64,000 nt of DNA from Chlamydoabsidia padenii (lineage: Eukaryota > Mucoromycota > Mucoromycetes > Mucorales > Cunninghamellaceae). The translations under genes were made by a program, and so were the position numbers. Of this stretch, positions 34,884-45,173 are shown in pieces (position 1 is the first letter of the stretch; every line of letters begins with the position of its first letter). Under the pieces are notes generated by a model, which saw only the letters and a list, made by a program, of their open reading frames with translations, had not been told where the DNA came from and ran no database searches. Where the stretch lies: NCBI GenBank assembly GCA_025330725.1, contig JAIWND010000003.1, forward strand, positions 1,449,430 to 1,513,429. The letters run 5' to 3'.

Positions 34884-35219
34884 TTAGACGCTACCGCGCT
34901 TGACTGGAGCAAATTGTAATTTTTCACCTTCAGATGGGGGAGCTGTGTCTTGTCCGATTCCTCTTGCAGCATCTACGATATCTTGAATGGATTGACCAAG
35001 ATCATCTTCTCGCTTTGTTATCATTTTTTCCTCCGTTGAGCCTTGTTTAGAAGCAATGCCCATAGCTTTGTCGACGATAGTTCCAATTTCTTCACCAAGA
35101 TCACTACGTTCCATCATGTGAATACCGCCACCTTGTATTTGATCATCGGTTGACACAGGAGCGGCAGTGACCATACTGGCAGCGATCATTATGGTGATTA
35201 TACTGAGCTTCATAACCAT
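34884..35219 (-). CDS. secreted precursor with two repeated peptides between Lys-Arg sites
   Basis: A single exon of 111 residues. MKLSIITIMIAASMVTAAP is a signal peptide. The mature part has two similar helical units, SDLGEEIGTIVDKAMGIASK and EDDLGQSIQDIVDAARGIGQ, separated by ITKR; a VKR then precedes the last three residues. Repeated units between KR sites are the layout of Kex2-processed precursors. The longer upstream frame reads through the TATA region (TATATAAAG near 35305) and is not expected to be translated. No family recognised. Confidence 0.65.
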   Translation of the reverse strand: MVMKLSIITIMIAASMVTAAPVSTDDQIQGGGIHMMERSDLGEEIGTIVDKAMGIASKQGSTEEKMITKREDDLGQSIQDIVDAARGIGQDTAPPSEGEKLQFAPVKRGSV

Positions 35220-36055
35220 GTTGATTAGAATTACGATATTTTGAAAAAAAAAAAAAAAAAAAAAAAAAGTGATTGAGTAAAGAGAGGTATTGTCGTCTCT
35301 CTTTATATATAGAGAGAGAAAGAAAGAAAAAAAGAGAGAACTAGGAGGGGGCATCAAGGAAAAAAGGAGACATAACATCATCTGTATAAACCCCTACTTC
35401 TTTTGTTTGGATAACCCCTGTAGATCTTTTAGAAAGTAGAAATCATACAATAGTACTCCAATGATATAGTTTTGATGTTTATCTTTTCACATTGAAGAAC
35501 ACTTGATATATCTAGGGCATACAGCCAACTAAACCATCAGTAATAGAAAGTATGAAATGGATATTATTTCATAAAGGGGAGAGGAACACGACTATACCAA
35601 CTCGACGCCACAAAACGTGCATTTGCATGGATTGGAAGATCTCATGATCAATGTATCTTCCTAACACTTTTTTTTACGATTGGGACGATCAGTAAACTAT
35701 GCAGTGCCAGTTCATAAACAAGCACTAACATGCAAATTTAAGTAAATGATGCATATAGCTGAGAAGGCGAATGTTTATTAGATAGCTCGAGGTGATCCAT
35801 GCATGGTTTCAAAACCCGACTCGATTGTGTAACGATGGAAAAAATGCAAATTCCCGCCCCATTGTAGTGATATCATTCCCGATCTCCTTTTCTAAAAGGA
35901 GGGATATCTAAAAAAATAGGGGGCCAACATAAACAGTTTGCCAGGGCATTGCCAGAAACAAATCAAAGAAGAAGAAGAAAGACAACATTGGATTGTATAC
36001 ATACGATAACACATATGATTTTATTAAAACTTATTAAAGCTGTGTAGGGGAGAAT
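35220..36055. other. intergenic within the secreted-protein cluster
   Basis: No gene. Contains CCATGCATGG (35797-35806) directly followed by TTTCAAAACCCG (35807-35818), and TTGCATGG at 35623. Confidence 0.5.
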
Positions 36056-36766
36056 CTAAGGATTTTGTTGGAGAATCATGTTGACCAAGAGATTGACTTT
36101 GGCGATGAGAATACGAAGAACAGGCACATTATCATCTTCCATTTGACCAGCAAAGCCCACCATCTGGTCTAGAGTCTGAGTGACCTTTTTAGAGGCAGCC
36201 TGGACTTTTTCATGGATCTTTTCCGCTGATTTCTTGGTTTGATCCTCTTCCAGGCCACGTTCATCCAGAGGGGAGGGATAGAGTTCACCTTTTTCTGCCG
36301 CCTTTAATGTCGCATCCAAATCCAACGAGTTTTTGATCCCCGCTTCTTTCAGCATATCGTCGATGGCTTTGCCCAATTCCTTGACCAATTTCAACATTTC
36401 TTTTCGGGCCCTCTTATCGTCCCTGTCTTCGTTATTGTGTTCATGTTCTTTTCCACCGTCGCTACTGCTATCGTCACTGACCAAGAGTTGTTTGATGGAT
36501 GCAGAAATATCGTTCAAGAGACTATCGATAGTGACAGGAGGGCGCATGGTGTTACCTGTCGTAGGTTGATAGAAGGCGTTCCCATTATTACGACGGCGAA
36601 GGGCAGTGGCTACCAAGGATCGCTTTACTGGGCGGAAGTATTCCGAGGGAAGAGATTCGCGGCGTTTCACAAATAAGACCTCAGATTTTTCCATATGAGT
36701 AGTAGCTGTGATGCATTGGATAAAAGAGACACTTAATAAAAGAGCAATAGAGTAAGTGAGCTTCAT
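36056..36766 (-). CDS. secreted protein with KR sites, unknown family
   Basis: A single exon of 236 residues. MKLTYSIALLLSVSFIQCITA is a signal peptide. The first 60 mature residues hold several dibasic sites (FVKRRE, RPVKRS, ALRRRN), and an acidic spacer (KEHEHNNEDRDDKRARKEM) follows. The rest is predicted helical, including LVKELGKAIDDMLKEAG and KKVTQTLDQMVGFAGQM. A TATA-like box lies near 36852 and a GCGGGGTTTGAA element at 36865-36876, about 100 bp upstream. No family recognised. Confidence 0.7.
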   Translation of the reverse strand: MKLTYSIALLLSVSFIQCITATTHMEKSEVLFVKRRESLPSEYFRPVKRSLVATALRRRNNGNAFYQPTTGNTMRPPVTIDSLLNDISASIKQLLVSDDSSSDGGKEHEHNNEDRDDKRARKEMLKLVKELGKAIDDMLKEAGIKNSLDLDATLKAAEKGELYPSPLDERGLEEDQTKKSAEKIHEKVQAASKKVTQTLDQMVGFAGQMEDDNVPVLRILIAKVNLLVNMILQQNP

Positions 36767-37235
36767 GATTTATGTATTATAAAGAAGAAAAAGATAAAAG
36801 ATTATGTATATATGATGATGAAAAAAGTGAACAAGAAAAAGAAACGGCGGATTTATAAACAGATGCGGGGTTTGAATTATGTTTATGCAATCCATCTCCC
36901 ACCAGGCTTAAAACACTCCATTTAAACCTCTTTCAGCTCACAAAAGTAGAGATCAAGAAAAGCCGTGCTCCTTAAACTCGACCAGCATGTTTTTTACCAT
37001 TTTCCTCCCTATTCACACTATAACGATGGAATAGGAGAATACGTCACTTTGGTAAAAACTGAATAGGAGTGGCTAGATAACATTCATGATCTCCTAAACA
37101 TCTTACACTGCCATTCTTCATATATAGTTATACTTGATCATTTTATTATTATTTTGTGTTTAAGGGGAAAAAGCGTGTGTCTACGTTGTATATATAAAAT
37201 AAAGAGGAAATAGCAGACAGTAATAAGCAAACCAA
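36767..37235. other. intergenic within the secreted-protein cluster
   Basis: Promoter of the upstream secreted gene and the 3' region of the next. No coding frame. Confidence 0.6.
36865..36876 (+). promoter_or_regulatory. GCGGGGTTTGAA element
   Basis: One-base variant of the recurrent motif, about 100 bp upstream of the secreted-protein gene at 36766. Confidence 0.35.
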
Positions 37236-37916
37236 TCAAGGTTCTTCTTGATCAGCAACGGCTGAATCCAATCCAGTCAAGTCAGGTACTCCCGAATTAG
37301 GAGTACTCGACGAGGAGGGAGAGAAATCCAGTACGAGCGTATGAGTATTTTCAGAAAGATCCAGGAGTAATTGATGGATCTGAGTATCATCATCTTGTTC
37401 AATCACCTGGGTTGCAATGTCTTGGAGTGTGTTAACCAGCGTGTTCAAGAGATCGAGGGAGTTTGACAAATAATCAGGGTCCAATGATAATTTCAAATCC
37501 CGCAAAAGATCGGCGGCGGATTCTGAAGGTGCGCGGATCTTGTCGAGAATATCATCATCCTGTTGAAGCCCTTGATTCAAATTGCTCAGACTGGTACCGA
37601 CTTGGTCAATGTCTTTTTTGATAGTCTCTGCAATACGTTCTCTGGCAGTTGGTTCTTGAGGTGATTTGACTTGCTCAGCGTAGTATGGTGGAAGCGTCTG
37701 AGTATAGCCGTTTGATGGTGGCTGTGGGGAGTAGTACCGCCAGGAGCTCGGTACCTTGACTTGTGGTTGGAGGGTTGCTCGTGCCGGTGCATTCTGTCTT
37801 TTAATTGCAAACTCCCGCTTGTTGATTCTTGAGTTTTGTAAAATGGGTTGAGCATCGATGACTGTAATGACTAGATACAGGAAAAGGGTAAAAGTTATCC
37901 AAGGTGTCGTGATCAT
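37236..37916 (-). CDS. secreted Ser/Pro/Gln-rich protein, unknown family
   Basis: A single exon of 226 residues. MITTPWITFTLFLYLVITVIDA is a signal peptide. Two dibasic sites (RINKREFAIKR) follow at once, so a short propeptide may be removed. A Pro/Tyr-rich stretch (WRYYSPQPPSNGYTQTLPPY) comes next, then a helical domain (TIKKDIDQVGTSLSNLNQGL, LLNTLVNTLQDIATQVIEQ) and an acidic, Ser-rich tail. TATATAAAT lies about 90 bp upstream. No family recognised. Confidence 0.7.
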   Translation of the reverse strand: MITTPWITFTLFLYLVITVIDAQPILQNSRINKREFAIKRQNAPARATLQPQVKVPSSWRYYSPQPPSNGYTQTLPPYYAEQVKSPQEPTARERIAETIKKDIDQVGTSLSNLNQGLQQDDDILDKIRAPSESAADLLRDLKLSLDPDYLSNSLDLLNTLVNTLQDIATQVIEQDDDTQIHQLLLDLSENTHTLVLDFSPSSSSTPNSGVPDLTGLDSAVADQEEP

Positions 37917-38162
37917 GGTCCAACTAGTTTATAGAAAGTGTTGTCAATATTAAAAAAAGAAAAAAGAGAAACCTTTTTATTTATTTATTGAGGAATCACT
38001 ATATATAAATACCAATGTACCATGTATACATTAAACGACCTACTCCTATCCTTTCAAAAGTACAAAGTGCCTCCCTTCTTCCTCATGCTATGGTTCTTTT
38101 CTATCGTTTCCATCAAAAAGGTAGAAACAGAATAGGAGAAAGAAGTCTCTCCCTGATCTCGG

Positions 38163-38199
<37 letters not shown>

Positions 38200-40559
38200 A
38201 GATAAGGGAACGTCGATCATTTTAAAGCGTTAACTGGTTTATTAATTTTGGCGGTCAGAAATTAAAAAACGGATACACCTTGACATTTAACTTTGTATGT
38301 ATATATCATTTTAGTATCATCCGATGGAGCTATATCTAACTTTTTCTCTCTCTCATCATTGGACATGGTGCTCTTAAACTAGTTTTGTTTTTGACAGAAT
38401 CGCATGATGGATCGAGATTTAATTTTACACTCAGCTCGCATGATTTCGATTTTTTAATGTCAAGGCCAGACCCCGAAAAAGACCAAAACCATTCTACTGT
38501 TTTATGTGGTCTATACAGATAAATTATGATAGATGTAAACTTTACTATAAGCAAGAGAGAGAGAGAGAGAGAGGAAAGAGAACCCACGCCAACCCTTTAC
38601 ATTCCTTACCAGCATAAACTTACGTTACTATGTAACCCATCACTTGAATTGTCATCAGCTGTGACAATATCTTGCTGTCATACATTCTTCATGTACTCTG
38701 CTCATGATATAAGAGTCCCCTCATGTATGCAGAGCACATTCCTAACAGAGTCAATCAAAGGGGCACATCTCCCCTTTTGTTTGATTCAATTGGAATCAGC
38801 ACTTCAAAGTCAATGTGCGAGATAATATGTGCAGAGATTATCCAAAGAAGCATAAAGTGTTTCTAGTCATATTAAAAAACCACTAGGGGATTCCCTACTC
38901 TAAATACAATCACAACACATTACGTTACCCCTTTCACTATATTTATTTATTAATTCATCAAGTTAACGATGTATATATTATTCTATCACAAAGATACCAA
39001 CAAAGATTGAATAAACAGAACGTATGTAGGCCGCGCCATGGTTTTTGTACACACACCGAGATATGTCATATCCCTGTTTTTTAACACATTAATAGCATAT
39101 CTAGTTGATCCATAAAGTGTCCAGTAATTACCCAGCCAATGACGTTGGATCCGTAGTCTATTTTTCGTTCAAGATTGTAAAAGATTCACGACTTGGATGA
39201 CCTACTTTATAAAAAAAAAAAAGGAAAGGATAAAAAGAAACAGATTGATCTTATTTCTTACAGTGGTGTCAATAAGTTGTAGTTTACATTATCATTGCTT
39301 TTTTCTCTATCTCTACCTTTGTTCCTTAAAATCGTCATTGTTTAGTCGAGTTGTGCATGGGTTGACAGTGGCAGCTAAAACAAGTCATTTCAAGGTTGAT
39401 TACAAGGAGAGCGATTCGATGAGATGATTAAAAAGAACAAAGAAAATGCGGTGTTTTAAATTTCCGTTTTCTATTGGTTGATCATGAAAGGCTCCTCAGT
39501 ATAATGTAATCAATGAAATTCAAACCAACGTAAAGTACGAAAAAATGATGTCAACTAAATCTTTTCTCATCGACAAGTGTACAACTTGAGCCCACATTCT
39601 TTATTCCAAAAATTTGCGCTGATCGTGTAACTGTCGGGGTTTTGAATATTAAAAGAAGGGGATCTCCAGGATCGTCCCAGTCAGAGACTGAATTGGAGCA
39701 GCCTCGTGCATATAGTAAAAGATGGATAAAATTGTAATCTCAATGAAAGAATGGGTTATCATTAACATATCAATTGATTGTTTTATAGAACTGTAAATTT
39801 TCCTGTGTATGATAATGTGAAAGGTCAATTTTGACCGAACAAACAAATTCTTTTTCGCCTCCTTCATCGTAAAGAAAAAAAGTTGTTGTGCGCCTAACCA
39901 CTTATTCGCAAGGTAACACAAACCAGTAGTTTGCACCTACTTTTTCTTTTAAAAAAAAACTCAAATTAAAGGAGTAGTAGAAACTAAATACTCAAGATGG
40001 ACAAGATCATGCTGCTACATAATAGTTTCTGGTCCTAAGGATCTTGCATCTAACTAGGATAGGATATTCCACACACCAATCTTTTATTAAATCAGCACGG
40101 TCATAATGGTATCTTTCTCTTGCTGAAACGCAAGAAAGAAAAAAAAAAAAAAACAAAGTCATTAAGCTACATTCGTATCTTTTCCACATACGATAGAACT
40201 ATATAGAAAACAGATACCAAAGGCCTCTGTATACTAATACAAAGAGTATCAGTTGGACTCTTATGATAATCGAGCGCTTGGCGGGATGAATTTCAGGTAC
40301 CCACTAAAAAAGAAAAATGTTCAAATTCCGTCAAAGTGCAGCATGAATGCATGCTCCTCGATCCCATCACTTTTTCTCTTCAATCTATTTGGTCTAGTCG
40401 ATTTCCAACAATCAATTCATTTTCCAAGGAAGCAACAAAGAGAAACAAAGTATAATAAAAATCAAACGAAGGAGGGGGGCTCCCAAGGTATATATAAACC
40501 TATCAATTCACCCTCTCTCTTTTTTTTTTTTAATACATCATTACAACCTTTCTCATTTC

Positions 40560-40594
<35 letters not shown>

Positions 40595-40602
40595 ATTCAA
40601 TC
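37917..40602. other. 2.7-kb gene-poor stretch in the secreted-protein cluster
   Basis: No convincing coding frame on either strand. It contains a long poly-T tract (about 38164-38198), a (GA)n run near 38555, TCGGGGTTTTGAA at 39634, AATGCATGC at 40347, a TTCAAATTCCG element near 40320 and a (CT)n tract just before the next gene. Confidence 0.5.
40491..40498 (+). promoter_or_regulatory. TATA box of the secreted precursor gene at 40603
   Basis: TATATAAA about 105 bp upstream of the ATG, followed by a CT-rich leader. Confidence 0.5.
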
Positions 40603-41289
40603 ATGAAGTTCAGCATTGTTTCTCTTTCCATCGCCGCCTTGTGTTTGGTTCAACAAATTCAAGCTGCCCCTACTCCTAACACTGGTGCCATTGGAATCTT
40701 GTCTGGTGATAAACTCTTGGCTGATAACCATCTTCTCAACATTGACAGCCATACTGAATCCAAGCGATCCAACGGTGGTGCCCTTGACATCTTGTCTGGT
40801 GATAAAATCTTGACTGATAACCATCTCTTGAACATTGGCAGTCATACTGAATCCAAGAAACGCTCCTTGGATGACACTTCTCTTTTGAGCCGATTGGTGG
40901 GTGATGCCTCTTTGGCTAAGGTCGTCGGTAGTACTGAATGTGTTCCTCTCGTCAACAAGGTGAATGCCAATGACAAGACTGTCGAAAATGTCAAATCTTT
41001 ACTCGAGGATATTTTGGCCAAGGATGGTAGTTTGAGACCTGTATTGAACGATCTGTTCCATACTGTCGATGGTCTCATGGGTTTGCTCGGTGTCCTGGAT
41101 GGTGTGCAATTGACTAGTGTGATCACTCAAGTGACCAAGCGTGATGTACCAGCTCCCGTGCAATACCAATTGGAAACGGTGATTACTTTGCTTCATAAAG
41201 TGTTGGACATGGCCAAGGGTGATGATGTGGTGAATGAGTTGGTCAAGATCGTGGCTGAACGTGTTCAATCTGCCTTGTGTGCTCAATAG
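40603..41289 (+). CDS. secreted precursor with tandem Kex2-type repeats plus helical domain
   Basis: A single exon of 228 residues. MKFSIVSLSIAALCLVQQIQA is a signal peptide with a typical AAP junction. Residues 27-86 hold two near-identical units, each with ILSGDK.L.DNHLLNI.SHTES and ending in KR or KKR; the second ends at KKRSLDD. The remaining 140 residues are Leu/Val-rich helices with two cysteines (STECVP and SALCAQ) and another KR (VTKRDVPAPV). The repeated units would be released as peptides of about 27 residues by a Kex2-like protease. The helical part loosely resembles the repeats of the neighbouring protein at 42739. Confidence 0.75.
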   Translation: MKFSIVSLSIAALCLVQQIQAAPTPNTGAIGILSGDKLLADNHLLNIDSHTESKRSNGGALDILSGDKILTDNHLLNIGSHTESKKRSLDDTSLLSRLVGDASLAKVVGSTECVPLVNKVNANDKTVENVKSLLEDILAKDGSLRPVLNDLFHTVDGLMGLLGVLDGVQLTSVITQVTKRDVPAPVQYQLETVITLLHKVLDMAKGDDVVNELVKIVAERVQSALCAQ

Positions 41290-42738
41290 AATCCTACTCT
41301 GTGACCCAAGTTTCTCCTTTTGGGTTGTCTTATTTTTTTTTTCTTATTGTATTCTTTCTTGTCTTTTATGATCTCCAACCTTGTTAGAAACCTTGTTAGG
41401 ATTTTGGATACATACATTTTTTTCACTCTTTTACAATAAAGCTATTTAGCCTACTTTATAAACCATATGCAATCGTCTCTTGCTTTTTTTGTCATGTAGA
41501 AATCCATCCTGTAATGTACATAGCAGTATCAAAAAGGAGTGCTTAATCCAGACGATATGAAATGACCCCTGATAAACAATGAGAATATTCAATTTCCGCC
41601 ATTGGGCGGAGTTGTAAAATAAGCTCCGCTTGCATGGATTCATGTTGAAGCCATCTATACTTTTTGTTGTCATTATATATTATATTTTTCATGCAAAAAA
41701 GCATACATATATATAAGCTATCAAGGTCAATGTGTTGGTACATATGTGGATGCGACCAGGTAGTCAGTCATTTTGGCTCTCTTCTATTTTTAAGGTTAGG
41801 ATGCATGCACCTTTTGATGAAGACCTATCAAATGAAGCATGAAAAAGGGGAAAGTAAATGAATGTGGAGATGAACCTATTGACACTTTTAAAAAAAAAGG
41901 TACTGGATTTGCCTTTCTTCTTCAACAGAGTAGATCATGATTTACTCGTTCGTATATACATATTCCAACTTGAAATGATGAAACTAAACATAATACTTGA
42001 CTTCTCCTAATCTATTTTAAATCAAGTGCTACCTTTTTCTCTTTTCTTTTCTATTCTTTATGAAAAAGAATGGTTGGATGGATTACTCTTGCCCCCTTAT
42101 TCTCATCAGTTACCATTGAACAAAAAAAAAAAGCTCCTTAGCCTCATTTATTTTCTTGCGCTCTTGTACCCAAAATCAAAAACAAGATACTTCTTCCCCC
42201 TTTTATTTTCTTTCTTTGCATTTACTTATTTAGATACACACATGTGGACGCCAACGGAATAATCAAACATGATATTTATCTTTTAGTACGAACACTGATC
42301 GACTCTTTTTTTCCCATCGAGTGGACTAGATGAAATTAATAAATCAGACTATAAAAGATCCATCTTTTTTTTTTTTTTTTTTTTTTTCTCTTAACAAGAG
42401 ATCGCCCATATAAATTTGTGTAACATCTATACTATGGAGAATCCCGATGCATTACAACCCACACTTGTAACTTTCTTGCCCCTTTATCAACCCGCTAAGC
42501 GGGATTATTTCACGAATGTGGTCTACTACCAATCCTCCTTCCATTTATTGTATACCTCCTATTTCTCTCCCTCGTTCTTTTACTTTTACGAGAAGAACCT
42601 GTATACAACTTTAATTCTTTTTATTGAGGGGCACTCCTTGGGATGTCGGAGTCTAAATGGAACTATAAATACCCACTTGTCAAATTATATTCTGGTCCTT
42701 TATTCTTTTCTCTCTCTTCCTTTCTTTTACCTACACAA
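41290..42738. other. 1.4-kb intergenic stretch in the secreted-protein cluster
   Basis: No coding frame is convincing. Holds TTGCATGGATTCATG (41630), ATGCATGC (41801) and GCGGGATTATTT (42499). Confidence 0.5.
42664..42671 (+). promoter_or_regulatory. TATA box of the His/Cys-rich protein gene
   Basis: TATAAATA about 70 bp before the ATG at 42739. Confidence 0.5.
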
Positions 42739-44631
42739 ATGAAATTCCATTTTTTGACCTTGTTGGTACTAGGATCTTTATTCCTATTCCAATTCACTCA
42801 TGCTAACAACATGGATATAAACAAACGATCGACTGGTGACGATATTGTTTTGGTGAAACGATGCCAAGGCGGCCATGGTGGTGGTGGTGTATTGGATTTG
42901 GATTGTGTATTAAACTCTGTAGTGGATCTTCTTCAATCCATCTTGGGTCATGATGGTGGTCATCATCATCATCATTATAATGACCATGAAACTGATTTGG
43001 TGCGTCAATTACTCAAACTGGTACACAAACTGTTGGGTACACTGGATCTCAATGGTGGTTTGGATTTGGATATCGCACTTGGTGGATTATTGGGACATGG
43101 ACATAATTTTGACGATGACGATGATTTTGGTTGTGGTTGCCAAGGAGATGACAATGCCTTGATTGACCATTTGATTGACACCATTGAAGGCCTTTTGCAC
43201 CAATTAACTGATTGTAAAGATGGGTTGATTCCTCGCTTGGTGGATGCGGTGACTGATTTACTGAGCGGATGCCAAAAAGAACATCAACGGCGACGACTAC
43301 ATGATAAACGTGATGTGTTGGTGAAACGCTGTGAACGTCATGATGATGGTGGTATTTTGGGTCTTGATTGTCTTTTAAACTCGGTGGCAGACTTGGTACA
43401 TTCTATTCTTGGTGGCGGTGGCCATCATCATCATTATGATCATTCTTCTGTTGATCTTGTAAATCAATTGGTAAAATTGCTACGAAAACTACTTGGTGCT
43501 TCTCAACATGGTGATTTGGATGTGGATGGTCTCTTGGGTAGCTTGTTAGGAGGTCACGATCATGATGACGATGACTTTGGTTGTGGATGCGATGGTAATG
43601 ATGATGCTCTCGTGGCTCACTTGACCAAACTTGTCGAAGATCTCTTGAAACAATTGGCCGGCTGCAAGGATGGCAAGGATGATTTGATCTCTCAATTGAT
43701 TGAAGCTGTCTCTGAACTGTTGAAGGAACTATTGGGTGATGATGATCATCATCATGGCAAACATCATGGTGGCGGCAAACAACATCATGGTAAACAACAT
43801 CATGGTGGTGACTGCGGTGATTCCTTGGGCTTGGACTGTTTGTTGGACACTGTGGTTGATCTAGTCGATTCGATTCTTGGTGGTGGTGGTCATCATCATG
43901 TAGATGTCAAGGTATCTCATCTCTTGAACAAACTTGTGCGTGTGGTACGTCGATTACTCAGTGCCTTGGATCTGGATGGTGGATTGAAACTCGACATTCT
44001 TCTTGGTAGCCATGGTGATAACGACGACGTTGATTTTGGCTGTGGATGTGATGGCGAGTCCTTGATCACTCATCTTATCGAAACCGTGGAAGACATACTT
44101 GGCCAACTAGCTGGATGTGATGATGATTCTGGTCTGATTGCTCAATTGATCAAAACCGTCCGTGCTCTTCTCGACACATGCCACAAGAAAAGAGCCGTCA
44201 ATGTTCATAAACGATTCACGCTTCGCAAACGATCGACCTTTGGTAAACGACATGAAGATGCTCTGGATGTAGGTCTGCTATGTGGTGTGTTGGATACCAT
44301 CAAGGACCTGTTGAACCAAATTCTCGGTAAATGCCATGGTGATGATGACCTATTGGAAACTGTTGAAGGATTGGTGCACAAGATTCTTGTTGGTGTCAAG
44401 AATATCTTAGATTGTTTGACCAAGGGCAAATTGGGTCTATTGAGTGAGTTGGTCTCGACTTTGGTGAAACAAGTGTGTGAGTTGCTGGCATGTTTTAATG
44501 GTCGTCATGGTGGCTCGGATGGATTGGATGATTTGTTGGATTCTTTGGTCAGTGCTGTGACTAGTCTCGTCAATGGTTGTCGTCTTGCCCGTCTCATCGA
44601 TTTGGATGATCTGGTGGTTCTTCATCATTAA
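42739..44631 (+). CDS. secreted three-repeat His/Asp/Cys-rich protein, undescribed architecture
   Basis: A single exon of 630 residues. MKFHFLTLLVLGSLFLFQFTHA is a signal peptide. Three modules of about 150-180 residues follow. Each contains a LDC(V/L)L(N/D)(S/T)V..L..SILG helix, a GGGGHHHH-type His loop, a Leu-rich amphipathic helix (QLLKLVHKLLGTLD), an acidic stretch (HDHDDDD), the signature DFGCGC, and a helix ending in L.GC or L.DC. A linker between modules 2 and 3 is (KHHGGGKQHHGKQHHGG)-like. Module borders carry KR or KKR sites (LVKRCQGG, HDKRDVLVKRCERH, HKKRAVNVHKRF). A fourth, degenerate module has lost the His loop and FGCGC. His, Asp and paired Cys suggest metal binding; this is inference. 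No family recognised. Confidence 0.8.
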   Translation: MKFHFLTLLVLGSLFLFQFTHANNMDINKRSTGDDIVLVKRCQGGHGGGGVLDLDCVLNSVVDLLQSILGHDGGHHHHHYNDHETDLVRQLLKLVHKLLGTLDLNGGLDLDIALGGLLGHGHNFDDDDDFGCGCQGDDNALIDHLIDTIEGLLHQLTDCKDGLIPRLVDAVTDLLSGCQKEHQRRRLHDKRDVLVKRCERHDDGGILGLDCLLNSVADLVHSILGGGGHHHHYDHSSVDLVNQLVKLLRKLLGASQHGDLDVDGLLGSLLGGHDHDDDDFGCGCDGNDDALVAHLTKLVEDLLKQLAGCKDGKDDLISQLIEAVSELLKELLGDDDHHHGKHHGGGKQHHGKQHHGGDCGDSLGLDCLLDTVVDLVDSILGGGGHHHVDVKVSHLLNKLVRVVRRLLSALDLDGGLKLDILLGSHGDNDDVDFGCGCDGESLITHLIETVEDILGQLAGCDDDSGLIAQLIKTVRALLDTCHKKRAVNVHKRFTLRKRSTFGKRHEDALDVGLLCGVLDTIKDLLNQILGKCHGDDDLLETVEGLVHKILVGVKNILDCLTKGKLGLLSELVSTLVKQVCELLACFNGRHGGSDGLDDLLDSLVSAVTSLVNGCRLARLIDLDDLVVLHH

Positions 44632-45173
44632 TTAATTAGTACTTTGTTTGTTTGTTTGTGTCCCTTTTTTTTGCTGTTGTTGTTAGAAAGTATGTTTTAG
44701 TAATAGCTTCTTTGATTTCATTATCTTATTATTTGTTATTGTGTGTTAAATATAAAAAAAGAAAGATTTTTTTGTCACGTTATGTAAAAAGGGGTAAATT
44801 TGGTTGGGCTTTCAAAAGAATCGGGGATTATATTGTGTGATGAGGGGGGGCATATTCATGCATGGCCACTTGGATCATATCATGCTATAGTAAATGCTTC
44901 TTTTTTTTTATTTTTTTACAAGATTGAAATATGGTCACCATTTTTGTTTTTTGAATACATTCCGGGTAATTGATAAGGTTATCAAGAATGAATGAATACA
45001 AGCGTGGAGTACAAAGAGAGATGGACGGAAAGATTTAGAAGGGAGCCGTCTGTCAAACTTTGGAGTGCGGTGTTTGGAATTGAAATCAAGCCAATCCATG
45101 CATATAAAATAAAGTGCATTTCATTTTCATTTTCATTTTCATTCACTTCTACTCATTTAAGCATTTTTACATT
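44632..45173. other. intergenic, promoter of the 45174 gene
   Basis: ATTCATGCATGG (44854-44865) and CCATGCAT overlapping a TATAAAAT box (45096-45110) lie upstream of the next secreted-protein gene. Confidence 0.5.

Noticed and set aside
35220..35381. N-terminal extension of the 34884-35219 gene
   Set aside because: Runs through a TATA-like box and a long poly-A/T tract; the MKLSIITIM signal peptide gives the better start.
40603..41289. Calling the repeat precursor a mating pheromone
   Set aside because: The Kex2-like layout is suggestive, but mating in Mucoromycota is known to use trisporoids, and nothing here links the gene to mating.
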